From NCBI GenBank assembly GCA_030431095.1, contig JAUIJU010000003.1:1-64000 (forward strand): a stretch of DNA of 64,000 nt. The letters run 5' to 3'. Below are positions 8,923 to 21,807 of the stretch, piece by piece. Position 1 is the stretch's first letter. Each line of letters opens with the position of its first letter. The notes below the pieces were generated by a model. The model had not been told where the DNA came from, did not search any database, and saw nothing but the letters and a program-made list of their open reading frames with translations. The translations under genes and the position numbers were made by a program. The DNA is from Gammaproteobacteria bacterium (GTDB lineage Bacteria; Pseudomonadota; Gammaproteobacteria; Xanthomonadales; SZUA-36).

Positions 8923-9594
8923 TCAGCCGGCGCCGCCCCCGATCACCAGCCAGCCGAACACGCCGATAAAGGCCGCGACGCCGGCCACCAGGGCCACCAT
9001 GAACGCGCTATAGGCGGTCTGCAGCAGGCGAAACTTGGTGTTCAGGACACTGCCCAGGCCGTGAATGTCGCGAATCATGGCCTCGTAGACGCCGGGGCGG
9101 TCTTCCATCAGCGCCTCCATGCCTTCCACGAACTCGGCCTCGGCCAGGCAGGCGAAATTGCCGAAGAACAGCAGGTTGCCCTCGCTGTGGCGCAGGTCCT
9201 GCAGGCTGATGGACTGGTGGGTGACCCGCGGCTTGGCCGCCAGGATGGAATAGATCAACGACACCATGGTGCCCAGCAACAGCACCGTGGTGGGCAGCAG
9301 CAACCAGGGATTGGCGTCCAGTTTGGGCGCCACCGCGGCGATGATGATGGAGATGATGATGCCGTTAATGCTGATCATCATGTTGGCCTTGTTATCGGCC
9401 AGGCTGGTGAGGTCCATCTGCACGCGGTAGATGTTCTTGAACATCGTTTCCACGCCGCGGGTGGAACCGGGACCCTTTTTCCTGGCCGGCGGCGACGGCG
9501 TGTCCCCGGACGCTTCCGCCGCTGCCTGGCGCAATGCCGCGGTGGCCTGTTCCAGGCGTTTCTCTACCTTCTGCAACTCGCTCATGGCGGACAT
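8923..9594 (-). CDS. Pycsar-effector-like (PycTM/DUF5706) membrane protein
   Basis: The 223-residue protein begins with a charged coiled-coil-like N-terminus (about 1-30), followed by a Pro-rich linker. Residues about 60-125 carry LADNKANMMISINGIIISII and a second hydrophobic helix ending IYSILAAKP. This paired-helix signature resembles the PycTM domain, the membrane-disrupting effector of Pycsar antiphage systems. A third hydrophobic helix (FMVALVAGVAAFIGVFGWLV) ends the protein. No nucleotide cyclase lies nearby: the neighbours are ptrB and a cyclophilin. GAGG lies 7 nt before the ATG. It may be a housekeeping relative or an orphan effector. Family placement is from motif reading only. Confidence 0.72.
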   Translation of the reverse strand: MSAMSELQKVEKRLEQATAALRQAAAEASGDTPSPPARKKGPGSTRGVETMFKNIYRVQMDLTSLADNKANMMISINGIIISIIIAAVAPKLDANPWLLLPTTVLLLGTMVSLIYSILAAKPRVTHQSISLQDLRHSEGNLLFFGNFACLAEAEFVEGMEALMEDRPGVYEAMIRDIHGLGSVLNTKFRLLQTAYSAFMVALVAGVAAFIGVFGWLVIGGGAG

Positions 9595-9630
9595 GATATC
9601 GCCTCGAGGCGGGCCGGGGCGGCCCGGCGA

Positions 9631-10686
9631 TCAGTCCGATTCCGCCGCGTCGGCCAGCACTTCGCACAAGGCGATGTTGTCAGCCACCACGCGCTCGACC
9701 ACCACGGTACCGTGCAGGCCGAGTTCCGGAAAAGCGTAGTTCACCAGCGCGCGATCGCAGCCAGCGAACTCCACCACCAGGGTGCCCACATCCAGGTCGT
9801 TCACGGGGCTGGGGCTGGCGCTGTCGAACACGCCACCGCGGGTGATGGTGGCGCTGAGCTCGGCGCGATTGCCTTCGAAGGGGCCCTGGGCCGTAATCCA
9901 GCGATGGCCGGGGTCGCCGATCACGGCCGTCACGTCCTCGCCCGGGCGTTCGACCTCGAAGGTGAACCAGGAGAGAAACAGCGTGCCGCCGTCGGGATAG
10001 ACCGTAAAGAAGAGGCCTTGCCCGTCCGTCGAGGGCTGATACCAGGCGTCGTTCAGGCCGGGATTGACCGGGAAGTCGACCACCTCGTCGACGTCAAGGA
10101 TGACGAAGTTGTCCAGGCCCAGCGACCCGGTCCCATCGAAGTCGATCAATGGCGTGCTGGTGAAGCCCGCGGCATTGAGGTTCCAGCGCTGCAGGTCGCC
10201 GATGGCGTCCACGACCTGCATTCCGTCACCGGTAACGCGGCCGAATACCGCGAACCCGCCGTTCTGCGAGTCCAGGTCCTCGTTGTCCGCCAGGTTGATG
10301 AACCACTGGTTGGTGGCGCTGTCGGGATCGCCCTGCAGCTTGGCCATGGACAGGGTGCCGCGGGTGTTGGAGATGCCCGGCTCGTTCTGCACCGGATCCT
10401 TGATCGGACCCACGTTGATCACGCCATCGATCACCTTGTAGCCGCCGGCCTGGATGACGAAACCGGGCTCCAGGCGATGCACCACCACGTCATCGAAGCT
10501 GCCGTCGCGAACGTAGGACAGGAAATTGGCCACCGTGGCCGGGGCTTCCTCGTCGAACAACTCGACGGGAATGTCGCCCAGCGAAGTGCGCATGATCACG
10601 TCGGTGGCGTATACGGAAGGAGAAAACAGCCCGGCCAGCGCGACGGCCAGGTAAGCAGGAGCGGTTCGAAACATGGGCGTCTTCAT
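9631..10686 (-). CDS. Exported cyclophilin-type peptidyl-prolyl isomerase with W-rich C-terminal module
   Basis: The protein has a signal peptide (MKTPMFRTAPAYLAVALAGL to VYA), then a cyclophilin domain (about 30-190) with FDDVVVHRLEPGFVIQAGG, TRGTLSMAK and FFINLADN-type motifs (here QWFINLADN). The C-terminal 150 residues form another domain starting NDAWYQPSTDGQGLFFTV with SWFTF; similar W-rich modules occur twice in the propeller protein at 55633. The track starts at a TTG (10710). ATG codons at 10686 and 10674 both fit better and both begin the signal peptide; 10686 is used here, but AAGGA at 12 nt may favour 10674. The function is assisted folding or turnover of periplasmic proteins. Confidence 0.85.
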   Translation of the reverse strand: MKTPMFRTAPAYLAVALAGLFSPSVYATDVIMRTSLGDIPVELFDEEAPATVANFLSYVRDGSFDDVVVHRLEPGFVIQAGGYKVIDGVINVGPIKDPVQNEPGISNTRGTLSMAKLQGDPDSATNQWFINLADNEDLDSQNGGFAVFGRVTGDGMQVVDAIGDLQRWNLNAAGFTSTPLIDFDGTGSLGLDNFVILDVDEVVDFPVNPGLNDAWYQPSTDGQGLFFTVYPDGGTLFLSWFTFEVERPGEDVTAVIGDPGHRWITAQGPFEGNRAELSATITRGGVFDSASPSPVNDLDVGTLVVEFAGCDRALVNYAFPELGLHGTVVVERVVADNIALCEVLADAAESD

Positions 10687-10847
10687 TCCTTGGGCGCGAG
10701 GGAAGCGCAAAGACGCGCATCATCCCAGTTTACGGGCCGGGATGAAACCCTGCGGGTCCATCAATATGGCGCCGGCTTTGCGGGGGCTTTCACCGAACCG
10801 ACCGGGACCGCTAACATGCGTTCTTTCAGTCCTCGGAAGACCCGCCC

Positions 10848-11714
10848 ATGCAACGCCCTTCCTACATCCTCGCGGCCAGTTGCGCCGACAGAGTCGGCAT
10901 CGTGGCCGCCGTTTCCGGGTTTCTCGCCGAACGCGGCGCGTTGCTGACCGAGATGTCGCATTTCGTCGACGAAGACGCCCGGGTATCGTTCGTTCGGACG
11001 GTTTTCGAGGACGATGTCGACGGTGAGCAGGCAGTGCCCGAGTTGCAGGACCGGTTTCGCGAGGCGGTAGCGCAACGCTTTGGCATGCAATTCGCCTTCT
11101 ATCCATCAAGCAGCCGGATGCGCACCCTGGTGGCCTGTTCTCGCCAGGACCACTGCCTGAACGCGCTGCTTCACCGCTGGTCCAGCGGTCACCTGCCGAT
11201 CGACATCGCCGGCGTGGTCTCCAACCACGACGACGCGCGCTCGCTGGTGGAGTGGCACAAGCTGCCGTTTCATCACCTGCCGATCGAGGCCGGCCGCAAG
11301 GCCGAACAGGAGGCGCGACTGCTGGACCTGTTCGACACCAGCGGCTCGGAGCTGATGGTGCTGGCGCGTTACATGCAGATTCTTTCACCGGTCGCCTGCG
11401 AACGGCTCGCGGGGCGCGCGATCAACATTCACCACTCCTTTCTGCCCGGCTTCAAGGGCGCCCGTCCCTACCACCAGGCCTTCGAGCGCGGGGTCAAACT
11501 GATCGGCGCCACGGCCCACTACGTGACCACCGACCTGGACGAAGGCCCCATCATCGAGCAGGACGTGGGCCGGGTGGATCACACCATGCCGGCCGAGGAA
11601 CTGGTGCGCCTGGGGCAGGACATCGAGTGCACCGTGCTCAACCGCGCGGTGCGCTGGCATGCCGAACACCGGGTGTTTCCCAACGGCAACCGCACGGTGG
11701 TGCTGTCACACTGA
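10848..11714 (+). CDS. purU: Formyltetrahydrofolate deformylase
   Basis: The 288-residue protein has an N-terminal ACT domain (about 5-85; ADRVGIVAAVSGFLAERGA) and a C-terminal formyltransferase-fold domain (about 90-285). The motif SFLPGFKGARPYHQAFERGVK and the following GATAHYVTTDLDEGPIIEQD are diagnostic of PurU, which hydrolyses 10-formyl-THF to formate and THF and so balances the one-carbon pool for purine synthesis. Length is typical. It is a single gene followed by a hairpin terminator shared with the atp operon. Confidence 0.95.
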   Translation: MQRPSYILAASCADRVGIVAAVSGFLAERGALLTEMSHFVDEDARVSFVRTVFEDDVDGEQAVPELQDRFREAVAQRFGMQFAFYPSSSRMRTLVACSRQDHCLNALLHRWSSGHLPIDIAGVVSNHDDARSLVEWHKLPFHHLPIEAGRKAEQEARLLDLFDTSGSELMVLARYMQILSPVACERLAGRAINIHHSFLPGFKGARPYHQAFERGVKLIGATAHYVTTDLDEGPIIEQDVGRVDHTMPAEELVRLGQDIECTVLNRAVRWHAEHRVFPNGNRTVVLSH

Positions 11715-11769
11715 GCCGGATTCAAATCCGGTCGGGCACGAAGCGCTTGGCGGTCTGCTTGCCGCGCAT

Positions 11770-11796
11770 AAAAAAGCCGGCATTGCGCCGGCTTTC
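11770..11796. terminator. Bidirectional terminator between purU and atpC
   Basis: GCCGGC-ATTGC-GCCGGC, extended by A-T pairs, has a run of A on its left and TTT on its right. It is strong for the minus-strand atp operon (six U after the stem) and weaker for purU. It lies 22 nt after the end of atpC. Confidence 0.85.
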
Positions 11797-11817
11797 TGTC
11801 GCGTTGGGGGTAAATCC

Positions 11818-12242
11818 CTACTTGCGCTTGACGTTCTTGCGCAGCTGTTCCAGGGCCTGTAGCTGGGCGATGGCCTCGGCCAGCTTGGCCTGGGCCTCGG
11901 CCACTTCCATGGCTTCGGTGCGATCGGCCAGGGCCCGTTCGGCTTCTTCCTTGGCCTTGGCGGCCGCCGCCGCGTCGATGTCCTCGCCGCGCATGGCCGT
12001 GTCCGCCAGCACGGTGACGATGTGCGGCTGCACCTCGATGATGCCACCGCCACAGAAGAAGAACTGCTCCGCGCCGGACTCGTCGACCACGCGCACCGGC
12101 CCCGGCCTGAGCTGGGTGATCAGTGGCGTGTGCCGCGGGTAGACGCCCAGTTCGCCGGACACGCCGGTGGCGAACACCTGGGCGGCCTGGCCGGACCAGA
12201 TCTCATTCTGGGCCGAGACGATGTCGCATTGAATGGTTTTCA

Positions 12243-12243
<1 letters not shown>
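11818..12243 (-). CDS. atpC: ATP synthase epsilon subunit
   Basis: The 141-residue protein is the central-stalk epsilon subunit of F1. The N-terminal beta-sandwich (about 1-85; MKTIQCDIVSAQNEIWSG, GELGVYPRHTPL) and the C-terminal helical hairpin (about 90-141, rich in Ala/Glu/Lys) are both present. The ATG overlaps the atpD stop (TGATG), so the two are translationally coupled. It is the last gene of the operon, before the terminator at 11770. Confidence 0.97.
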
Positions 12244-13724
<1,481 letters not shown>

Positions 13725-13813
13725 TTACTCACTCAATAAAAAATTCAGTCTCTTGGCGCCCGGAGTACGGAAAGCACATCTCGCCTTCCGCCTGCCTCCT
13801 ACCGCCTACCCGT

Positions 13814-14680
13814 TCAAACAGCCGCCGCCCCGCTCACGATCTCCGAAATCTCCTGCGTGATCGCCGCCTGCCGGGCCTTGTTGTAGTCCAGGCGCAGCTC
13901 GTCGATCAGGTCGCTGGCGTTATCAGTGGCGTTCTTCATGGCGATCATGCGCGCGGCGTGTTCCGAGGCCAGGTTCTCGAGCACCGCCTGGTAGACCAGG
14001 GACTCGATGTAGCGGATCAGCACGCTGTCCAGCAGGGTCTCGGCATCGGGCTCGTAGATGTAGTCCCAGATGTCCGGCACGCCCTCGTCGTCCGACTCGG
14101 GCAGCGGCAGCAGCTGTTCCACTTCCGGGCGCTGCGACATGGTGTTGATGAAGTCGTTGTACGCCAGGAAGACCTCGTCGATGTCCTGGTCGCGGTACTG
14201 ATCCAGCACCACCTTGATGGAGCCGATCAGGTCCTCGACCTGGGGTTTCTCGCCGAGGTCCTGCACGCGCGCGGCGATGTCCACCTTCACGTTGCGGAAG
14301 TAGGAGCCGGCCTTCTTGCCCAGGGTGACCACCGTCACCTCGGCGCCGCGCTGCTTCCACTCGCCCATGTGCGCCAGCACTTTCTTGAACAGGTTGGTGT
14401 TCAGGCCGCCGCACAGGCCGCGGTCGGTGGACACGATGATATAGGCCACCTTCTTGACCTCTTTACCGTGGGACACGGTGAAGGGGTGCCGGTACTCCGG
14501 GTTGGCCTTGCCCAGGTGGCTGATGATGCGTCGCATCATCCGCGCATAGGGCCGCGTGGCGTTCATCAGGTCCTGCGATTTGCGGATCTTGCTCGCCGAG
14601 ACCATTTCCAGGGCCGAGGTCACCTTCTTGGTGTTCTCGACACTCTTGATCTGGCTGGTGATTTCCTTGCCGCTTGCCAT
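13814..14680 (-). CDS. atpG: ATP synthase gamma subunit
   Basis: The 288-residue rotor-shaft subunit of F1 starts with the canonical helix [28 protein letters not shown] (shortened here). The central [11 protein letters not shown] motif and the C-terminal helix ([23 protein letters not shown], ending [10 protein letters not shown]) match the family end to end. GGAG lies 6 nt upstream of ATG. A family-typical acidic segment around [14 protein letters not shown] is present. Downstream is the long spacer before atpD. Confidence 0.97.
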   Translation of the reverse strand: MASGKEITSQIKSVENTKKVTSALEMVSASKIRKSQDLMNATRPYARMMRRIISHLGKANPEYRHPFTVSHGKEVKKVAYIIVSTDRGLCGGLNTNLFKKVLAHMGEWKQRGAEVTVVTLGKKAGSYFRNVKVDIAARVQDLGEKPQVEDLIGSIKVVLDQYRDQDIDEVFLAYNDFINTMSQRPEVEQLLPLPESDDEGVPDIWDYIYEPDAETLLDSVLIRYIESLVYQAVLENLASEHAARMIAMKNATDNASDLIDELRLDYNKARQAAITQEISEIVSGAAAV

Positions 14681-14707
14681 GGTTGACTCCGGGGCCGTCT
14701 CGCTCGC

Positions 14708-16252
<1,545 letters not shown>

Positions 16253-16315
16253 GGTCATTTTCCTGTGAACGTCGCTTCCAACGGGTCGCGACCGGTTTCA
16301 CTGCATTTCAAAGCG

Positions 16316-16849
16316 TTAATTCAGGGAGCCTTCCAGCCGGCCGATGCGTCCGCGAAGGGAACCGTCGATGACCTCGTCACCGGCGTAGATCACCGCACCG
16401 CCCAGTACCGAGGCGTCGACCTCGTTGTTCAGCTCGATATCGCGATCGAAGCGCCGGGCCAGGGCCTCGCGCATACGCCGCGACTGGTCTTCGTCCAGCG
16501 CCACGGCCGACACCACGCGCACGTTCAGCCGGTTTTCCGCGGCTTCGCGAAACTCGGCGAACAGCTCAGCGACCTCGGGCAGCAGCGGCAGGCGGTCGTT
16601 GGCGCCCATCACGCCCAGGAAGCGGCGGAAGGCCGGATCCAGTTCGCTGCCCGCGGCGGCCTCGATGATGCCCACGGCGGTGTCCGTGTCCTGCTCCGGG
16701 CTGCCCAGCCAGTCGGCCATGGTGTCCTCGGAGACCACGGCAGCGGCCAGGGCCAGGGCATCGCCCCAGGCGCCCAGCGCCCCGGCCTCACTGGCCAGGT
16801 CGAAAGCCGCCCGGGCGTAAGGACGGGCCAGAGTGGTCAGGTTGCTCAT
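16316..16849 (-). CDS. atpH: ATP synthase delta subunit
   Basis: The 177-residue peripheral-stalk subunit caps F1 and binds the b dimer. It begins with [16 protein letters not shown], the conserved delta start, and ends with the family segment [24 protein letters not shown]. The start overlaps the end of atpF by 4 nt, giving coupling. Length is normal. Confidence 0.95.
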   Translation of the reverse strand: MSNLTTLARPYARAAFDLASEAGALGAWGDALALAAAVVSEDTMADWLGSPEQDTDTAVGIIEAAAGSELDPAFRRFLGVMGANDRLPLLPEVAELFAEFREAAENRLNVRVVSAVALDEDQSRRMREALARRFDRDIELNNEVDASVLGGAVIYAGDEVIDGSLRGRIGRLEGSLN

Positions 16850-17316
16850 AGCTCGGCGATCAGCTTGTCGAGCAGCTCACGGTGGGTCTGCTCGTCCACT
16901 TCCTTTTCCAGGATTTTCGCGGCGCCGGCCACGGCCAGGGCGGCCACGGCATTGCGCAGCTCTTCCCGGGCCTGGTTGGCCGACTGGGAAATCTCGGCCT
17001 CGGCGGCGGACACCTGGCGCTTGCGCTCCGCGGTGGCGTCGTCCTTGGCCTGCTCCAGGATCTGGCCGTGGCGCTGGTTGGCCTGCTCCACGATCTCGCC
17101 GGCCTTGTCACGGGCGACCTTGATCTGTTCGTCGGCGCGCGACTTGGCTTCTTCCAGCTCCTTTTCGGCGCGGTCGGAAGCGGCAAGACCGTCGGCGATC
17201 TTCTCGCGACGCTCGTCCATGGCCTTGAGCAACGGCGGCCAGATGAACTTCATGCAGAACCACACGAAGATCATCATGGCGATCGATTGCAGTATCAGGG
17301 TGGCATTGATATTCAT
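16846..17316 (-). CDS. atpF: ATP synthase subunit b
   Basis: The 156-residue protein has a single N-terminal transmembrane helix ([21 protein letters not shown] and following) and then a long charged coiled coil (about 30-156, rich in Ala/Glu/Lys/Arg) that forms the peripheral stalk. Size equals the E. coli protein. It overlaps atpH by 4 nt. Confidence 0.96.
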   Translation of the reverse strand: MNINATLILQSIAMMIFVWFCMKFIWPPLLKAMDERREKIADGLAASDRAEKELEEAKSRADEQIKVARDKAGEIVEQANQRHGQILEQAKDDATAERKRQVSAAEAEISQSANQAREELRNAVAALAVAGAAKILEKEVDEQTHRELLDKLIAEL

Positions 17317-17347
17317 GCCGGGTCCTCTCGGTCTGGTGGTGCCGTGA

Positions 17348-17371
17348 CGCGGATCGCCCTGGGCGACCGCG
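17348..17371 (-). promoter_or_regulatory. Intercistronic hairpin between atpE and atpF
   Basis: CGCGGTCGCC pairs with GGCGATCCGCG around a CAG loop with one bulged T; the 10-bp stem is very G+C-rich and lacks a U-tract. It follows atpE on minus. Such hairpins can stabilise the upstream atpE message or modulate read-through, which would suit the high c-subunit stoichiometry; this role is inference. Confidence 0.4.
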
Positions 17372-17387
17372 CCTCGTCAGGGCTGCC

Positions 17388-17672
<285 letters not shown>

Positions 17673-17738
17673 TTAAGAGTTTCTGACTTACAAAAATAAC
17701 GTTGATCGATGTCGATTCGTGTGCGCCCGGGGTTCCGA

Positions 17739-18809
<1,071 letters not shown>

Positions 18810-18833
18810 TCAAACCCACCGCCAAGGTGGGTA

Positions 18834-19211
18834 TCAATTGCCCAAAATCAACCCCAGCCAACCAGCCAGGAGGACGATGCCCATGCCGGTGAAAAACCAG
18901 CCGGCGGCCAGGGGCTCCACCGCCGTGAACACCACCACGCAAATGGTGGCGCAGAGCAACCACTTGGCGCACTCGGCCAGCACGGCCGCGCGCAGGAAGG
19001 CGCCGCTTTCCGCCCCGAACCGGCGCGCCACGATCAGGGCGAACGCCAGGCCGGGCAGATACGACGCCAGGCTGCCGAACATCGATGAGTAGGCCGCAAC
19101 TGGCCCCGCGATAACGCCGGCGACACCGGCGAGCCCCAGCCCCGCCAGGGCCTGGACCCTCAACCACCGCCGTGTCATGCGACGGTTGTTTACCGCGGCG
19201 GGAACGGTCAT
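18834..19211 (-). CDS. atpI: ATP synthase protein I (AtpI)
   Basis: The 125-residue protein has four hydrophobic helices and the layout of AtpI, an accessory protein of c-ring assembly or Mg2+ handling encoded first in many atp operons. The track ORF begins upstream at 19319; the ATG at 19211 (MTVPAAVNNRRMTRRWLR) precedes the first helix and is preferred, with GGGGCAG about 8 nt before. Sequence conservation in this family is low, so the call relies on position and topology. Confidence 0.82.
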   Translation of the reverse strand: MTVPAAVNNRRMTRRWLRVQALAGLGLAGVAGVIAGPVAAYSSMFGSLASYLPGLAFALIVARRFGAESGAFLRAAVLAECAKWLLCATICVVVFTAVEPLAAGWFFTGMGIVLLAGWLGLILGN

Positions 19212-19556
19212 CTGCACTGCCCCATCATTGAAACGCGGCGCCAACCCGGCTCGAAAAACACGGGGTTCATGCCGCCCTGTCCTCCGCGCCGAAGGAAATG
19301 AATCCACTGCGAGCGCCAAAGACCGCCCATTTTAACATTCCGGTTTTCTATGGGGCAATAGAAAAGCCGCTTAAAAATGGGTTCCGGGTGGGGTTTTTGC
19401 GGGTTTGGTCCGCATCGGGAGTTCTCTTGGCCGGGAATGGGGGTGCCGACGGCCACGATCGGGCGCGTACCCCGCTCCCGGGATCGGACCTTGGCCAACA
19501 TTCCGATCCCGGAATGGGGTCGTCCCGCTACCCCGGGCCGCCTGATCCAGGCCCGA
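19212..19556. other. Upstream region of the atp operon
   Basis: This 345-base gap holds the putative atp promoter (19329-19358) in a locally A+T-rich patch. Further right is an imperfect inverted repeat, ccccgctcccgggatcgg (19470-19487) against ccgatcccggaatgggg (19503-19519), with a 15-nt loop. That repeat lies downstream of the OsmC gene but has no U-tract, so it is not a clear terminator. No gene is seen. Confidence 0.6.
19329..19358 (-). promoter_or_regulatory. Putative sigma-70 promoter of the atp operon
   Basis: On minus, TTGCCC (-35, 19353-19358), an 18-nt spacer and TAAAAT (-10, 19329-19334, five of six consensus bases) are seen in an A+T-rich patch, placing the transcript start about 110 nt before atpI. 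Only the -10 is strong. Confidence 0.4.
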
Positions 19557-19991
19557 TTAAGTCCCGACCACTTCCACGTTCAGGACATTCTCGGTGTTCA
19601 GCGAAGCGGTCACCAGGCAGGCGTTTTCCGACTTGTGCAGAATGCGTTCCGCCTTATCGGCGTCAGTACCAGCCGGCACGGTCAACCGTGCATCGAGCTC
19701 GAACCGCGTGAAGCGCGTGACGCCCTCCACCCGATCCAGGGTGCCCTGCACATCGCATTCGAGGTTTTCCCAATCGAGCTTTGATGCCCGCGCGATGGCC
19801 CTGAAGGTCAGAATGAAGCAGTCCGCAACGGCGGCGGTCAGCAGCGACTCGGGCGACCAGTGTCCGCCGGGTCCGCCGAACTCGGGCGGCGGCGTGCTGT
19901 CCAGGTCCGCCACACCGTCGGCGCTCAGGGTGACATGGGAAGTCGGCGTCGCGCTGGCGCCGGTGCGATAGACGTGCGGAAAGGGGTGCAT
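19557..19991 (-). CDS. OsmC/Ohr-family protein
   Basis: The 144-residue protein has the OsmC fold hallmarks: SPESLLTAAVADCFILTF with the first redox cysteine and SENACLVTASL with the second. Members reduce organic hydroperoxides through this cysteine pair. The ATG at 19991 has AGAGGA at 8-nt spacing and replaces the track's start at 20048. The family splits into OsmC, Ohr and a YhfA-like group; sequence alone suggests the general group. It lies directly downstream of parB on the same strand. Confidence 0.85.
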   Translation of the reverse strand: MHPFPHVYRTGASATPTSHVTLSADGVADLDSTPPPEFGGPGGHWSPESLLTAAVADCFILTFRAIARASKLDWENLECDVQGTLDRVEGVTRFTRFELDARLTVPAGTDADKAERILHKSENACLVTASLNTENVLNVEVVGT

Positions 19992-20064
19992 GGCGTGATT
20001 CCTCTGTGGATGTCCCCCCCACATGCGGTCCGGGGACTTCCCGGTCAAGGGAAACCGTGTGAAT

Positions 20065-20934
20065 TCAGTCGCGCGACAGATGCCCGATGATGCCCTCCAG
20101 CTCGTCAGCCGAGTTGTAGCTGATCACCAGCTTGCCCTTGCCCTTGGCGTTGTGCTGGATGCGTACCTGGGCGCAAAGCTTCTCGGTCAGGTCCTCCTGC
20201 AAGCGCCGGATGTCCGGGTCCATCGCGCGGGAGCGTGGTGCGGTCGGCTTCTGCAGTCGCTTGACCAGGTTTTCCGTTTCACGAACCGACAGCTGCTTGC
20301 GCACCACTTCGCGTGCGGCCCGGGCCTGCAGGGCTTCGGGCAGCACCAGCAGGGCGCGGGCATGGCCCATCTCGAGGTGCCGGTCGTCGACCAGTTCGCG
20401 AACCTCGGCCGACAGGTCCAGCAGGCGAAGCAGGTTGCTCACCGCCGATCGTGAACGCCCCACGGCCGCGGCTGCCTCCTGATGGGTCAGCTCGAATTCG
20501 TCCACCAGGCGACGCAAGGCCGACGCCTCTTCCAGAGGATTGAGGTCTTCACGCTGGATGTTTTCCACCAACGCCATGGCGATGGCCACCTCGTCCGCCA
20601 CTTCGCGAACGATGGCCGGAATCTTGTCGATGCCGGCCAGCTGCGCCGCGCGCCAGCGGCGCTCGCCCGCGATCAACTCATACTCGCCCTCGCCCAGGGC
20701 ACGCACCACCACGGGCTGGATCACCCCCTGGCGGCGAATGGAGTCGGCCAGCTCTTCCAGGCGGTCAGTGTCGAACACCGAGCGTGGCTGGTACTTGCCG
20801 GCACGCACCCGGTCCACGGGCAGGTCGCGCAAGGACGCGTCGCCGGCGGCCGCGGTGTTCGAGGCCTGGTCCAGGGTGCTCTTGCTGAGCATGGAGGAGA
20901 GGTTGCGCCCCAGGGGACTTTTCTTGGCAGGCAT
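20065..20934 (-). CDS. parB: Chromosome-partitioning protein ParB
   Basis: This 289-residue CTP-dependent DNA clamp binds parS. The N-terminal CTPase domain shows YELIAGERRWRAAQLAG and VENIQREDLNPLEEA. The helix-turn-helix domain follows (THQEAAAAVGRSRSAVSNLLRLL), and the C-terminal dimerisation segment ends the protein. Order after parA and proximity to rsmG are classic for the origin-proximal region. GAGGAA lies 10 nt before the ATG. Confidence 0.96.
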   Translation of the reverse strand: MPAKKSPLGRNLSSMLSKSTLDQASNTAAAGDASLRDLPVDRVRAGKYQPRSVFDTDRLEELADSIRRQGVIQPVVVRALGEGEYELIAGERRWRAAQLAGIDKIPAIVREVADEVAIAMALVENIQREDLNPLEEASALRRLVDEFELTHQEAAAAVGRSRSAVSNLLRLLDLSAEVRELVDDRHLEMGHARALLVLPEALQARAAREVVRKQLSVRETENLVKRLQKPTAPRSRAMDPDIRRLQEDLTEKLCAQVRIQHNAKGKGKLVISYNSADELEGIIGHLSRD

Positions 20935-21009
20935 GGTGCGAATTCCTCAGGCAGACACGGGTTGGGGTGGCGCGGATTCAGACATTCGGAGGCTCACACG
21001 CGCAGGCGC

Positions 21010-21789
21010 TCAGCCGGCTTCGCGCTTGCGGCGCCGGCGCAGGACTTCACCGGCCAGGCCGATGTAGGCCAGGGCGCCACGTGAACCCGGATCGTAGTGG
21101 AGTACCGGCATGCCGTGGCTGGGCGCCTCGGCCACACGCACGTTGCGCGGCACCAGGGTGCGGTACACACGGTCTCCGAAGTTCTCCATCAACTGGTCCG
21201 ACACGGCTGCCGACAGGTTGTTGCGCATATCGTACATGGTGCGCAACAGGCCCTCGATCTCCAGCTGCGGGTTCACGCTTCCACGCACCTGGTCCACCGT
21301 CTCCAGCAGGGCGGCCAGTCCCTCCAGGGCATAGTACTCGCACTGGATGGGAATCAGCACGCTGTTGGCCGCGGCCAGCGCATTGAGGGTCAGCAGGTTC
21401 AGTGACGGCGGGCAGTCGATGATGATCCAGCCATAACGTGGCGCCACGTCCTCCAGGGCTTCGCGCAGGCGAAACTCGCGCCGGTCCCGGTTCATCAGCT
21501 CGAACTCGGCGGCGCCCAGGTCGCCGTTGGACGGCAGCAGGTCAAAGCCGAGCTGTTCCGGGCTTTGCAGGGCCTCGACCACCGTGCATTGGCCCACCAT
21601 GACGTCGTACGCGGTGCGTTCGAGTTCGCGCGGGTTGATGCCGCAACCGGTGGAGGCGTTGCCCTGGGGATCCAAGTCCACCAGCAGGACGCTGTAATTC
21701 ATGTCCGCCAGGGCCGCGGCCAGGTTGACGCAGGTGGTGGTCTTGCCAACACCCCCTTTCTGGTTGGCGACTGCGATGATGCGAGCCAT
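21010..21789 (-). CDS. parA: Chromosome-partitioning ATPase ParA
   Basis: The 259-residue deviant Walker ATPase has KGGVGKTT at residues 11-18, the Walker A' DLDPQGNAS and the DCPPSLNLLTLNAL motif. It forms the ATP-dependent gradient that moves ParB-parS complexes. It is followed by parB 75 nt downstream and preceded by rsmG; no N-terminal DNA-binding extension is present, as in chromosomal (not plasmid type Ia) ParA. Confidence 0.97.
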   Translation of the reverse strand: MARIIAVANQKGGVGKTTTCVNLAAALADMNYSVLLVDLDPQGNASTGCGINPRELERTAYDVMVGQCTVVEALQSPEQLGFDLLPSNGDLGAAEFELMNRDRREFRLREALEDVAPRYGWIIIDCPPSLNLLTLNALAAANSVLIPIQCEYYALEGLAALLETVDQVRGSVNPQLEIEGLLRTMYDMRNNLSAAVSDQLMENFGDRVYRTLVPRNVRVAEAPSHGMPVLHYDPGSRGALAYIGLAGEVLRRRRKREAG

Positions 21790-21807
21790 GTTGCTGTTCT
21801 TGATTCC

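Noticed and set aside
8914-10947. 677-residue plus-strand ORF
   Set aside because: Covers the complement of two clear minus-strand genes; lacks domains and a ribosome-binding site.
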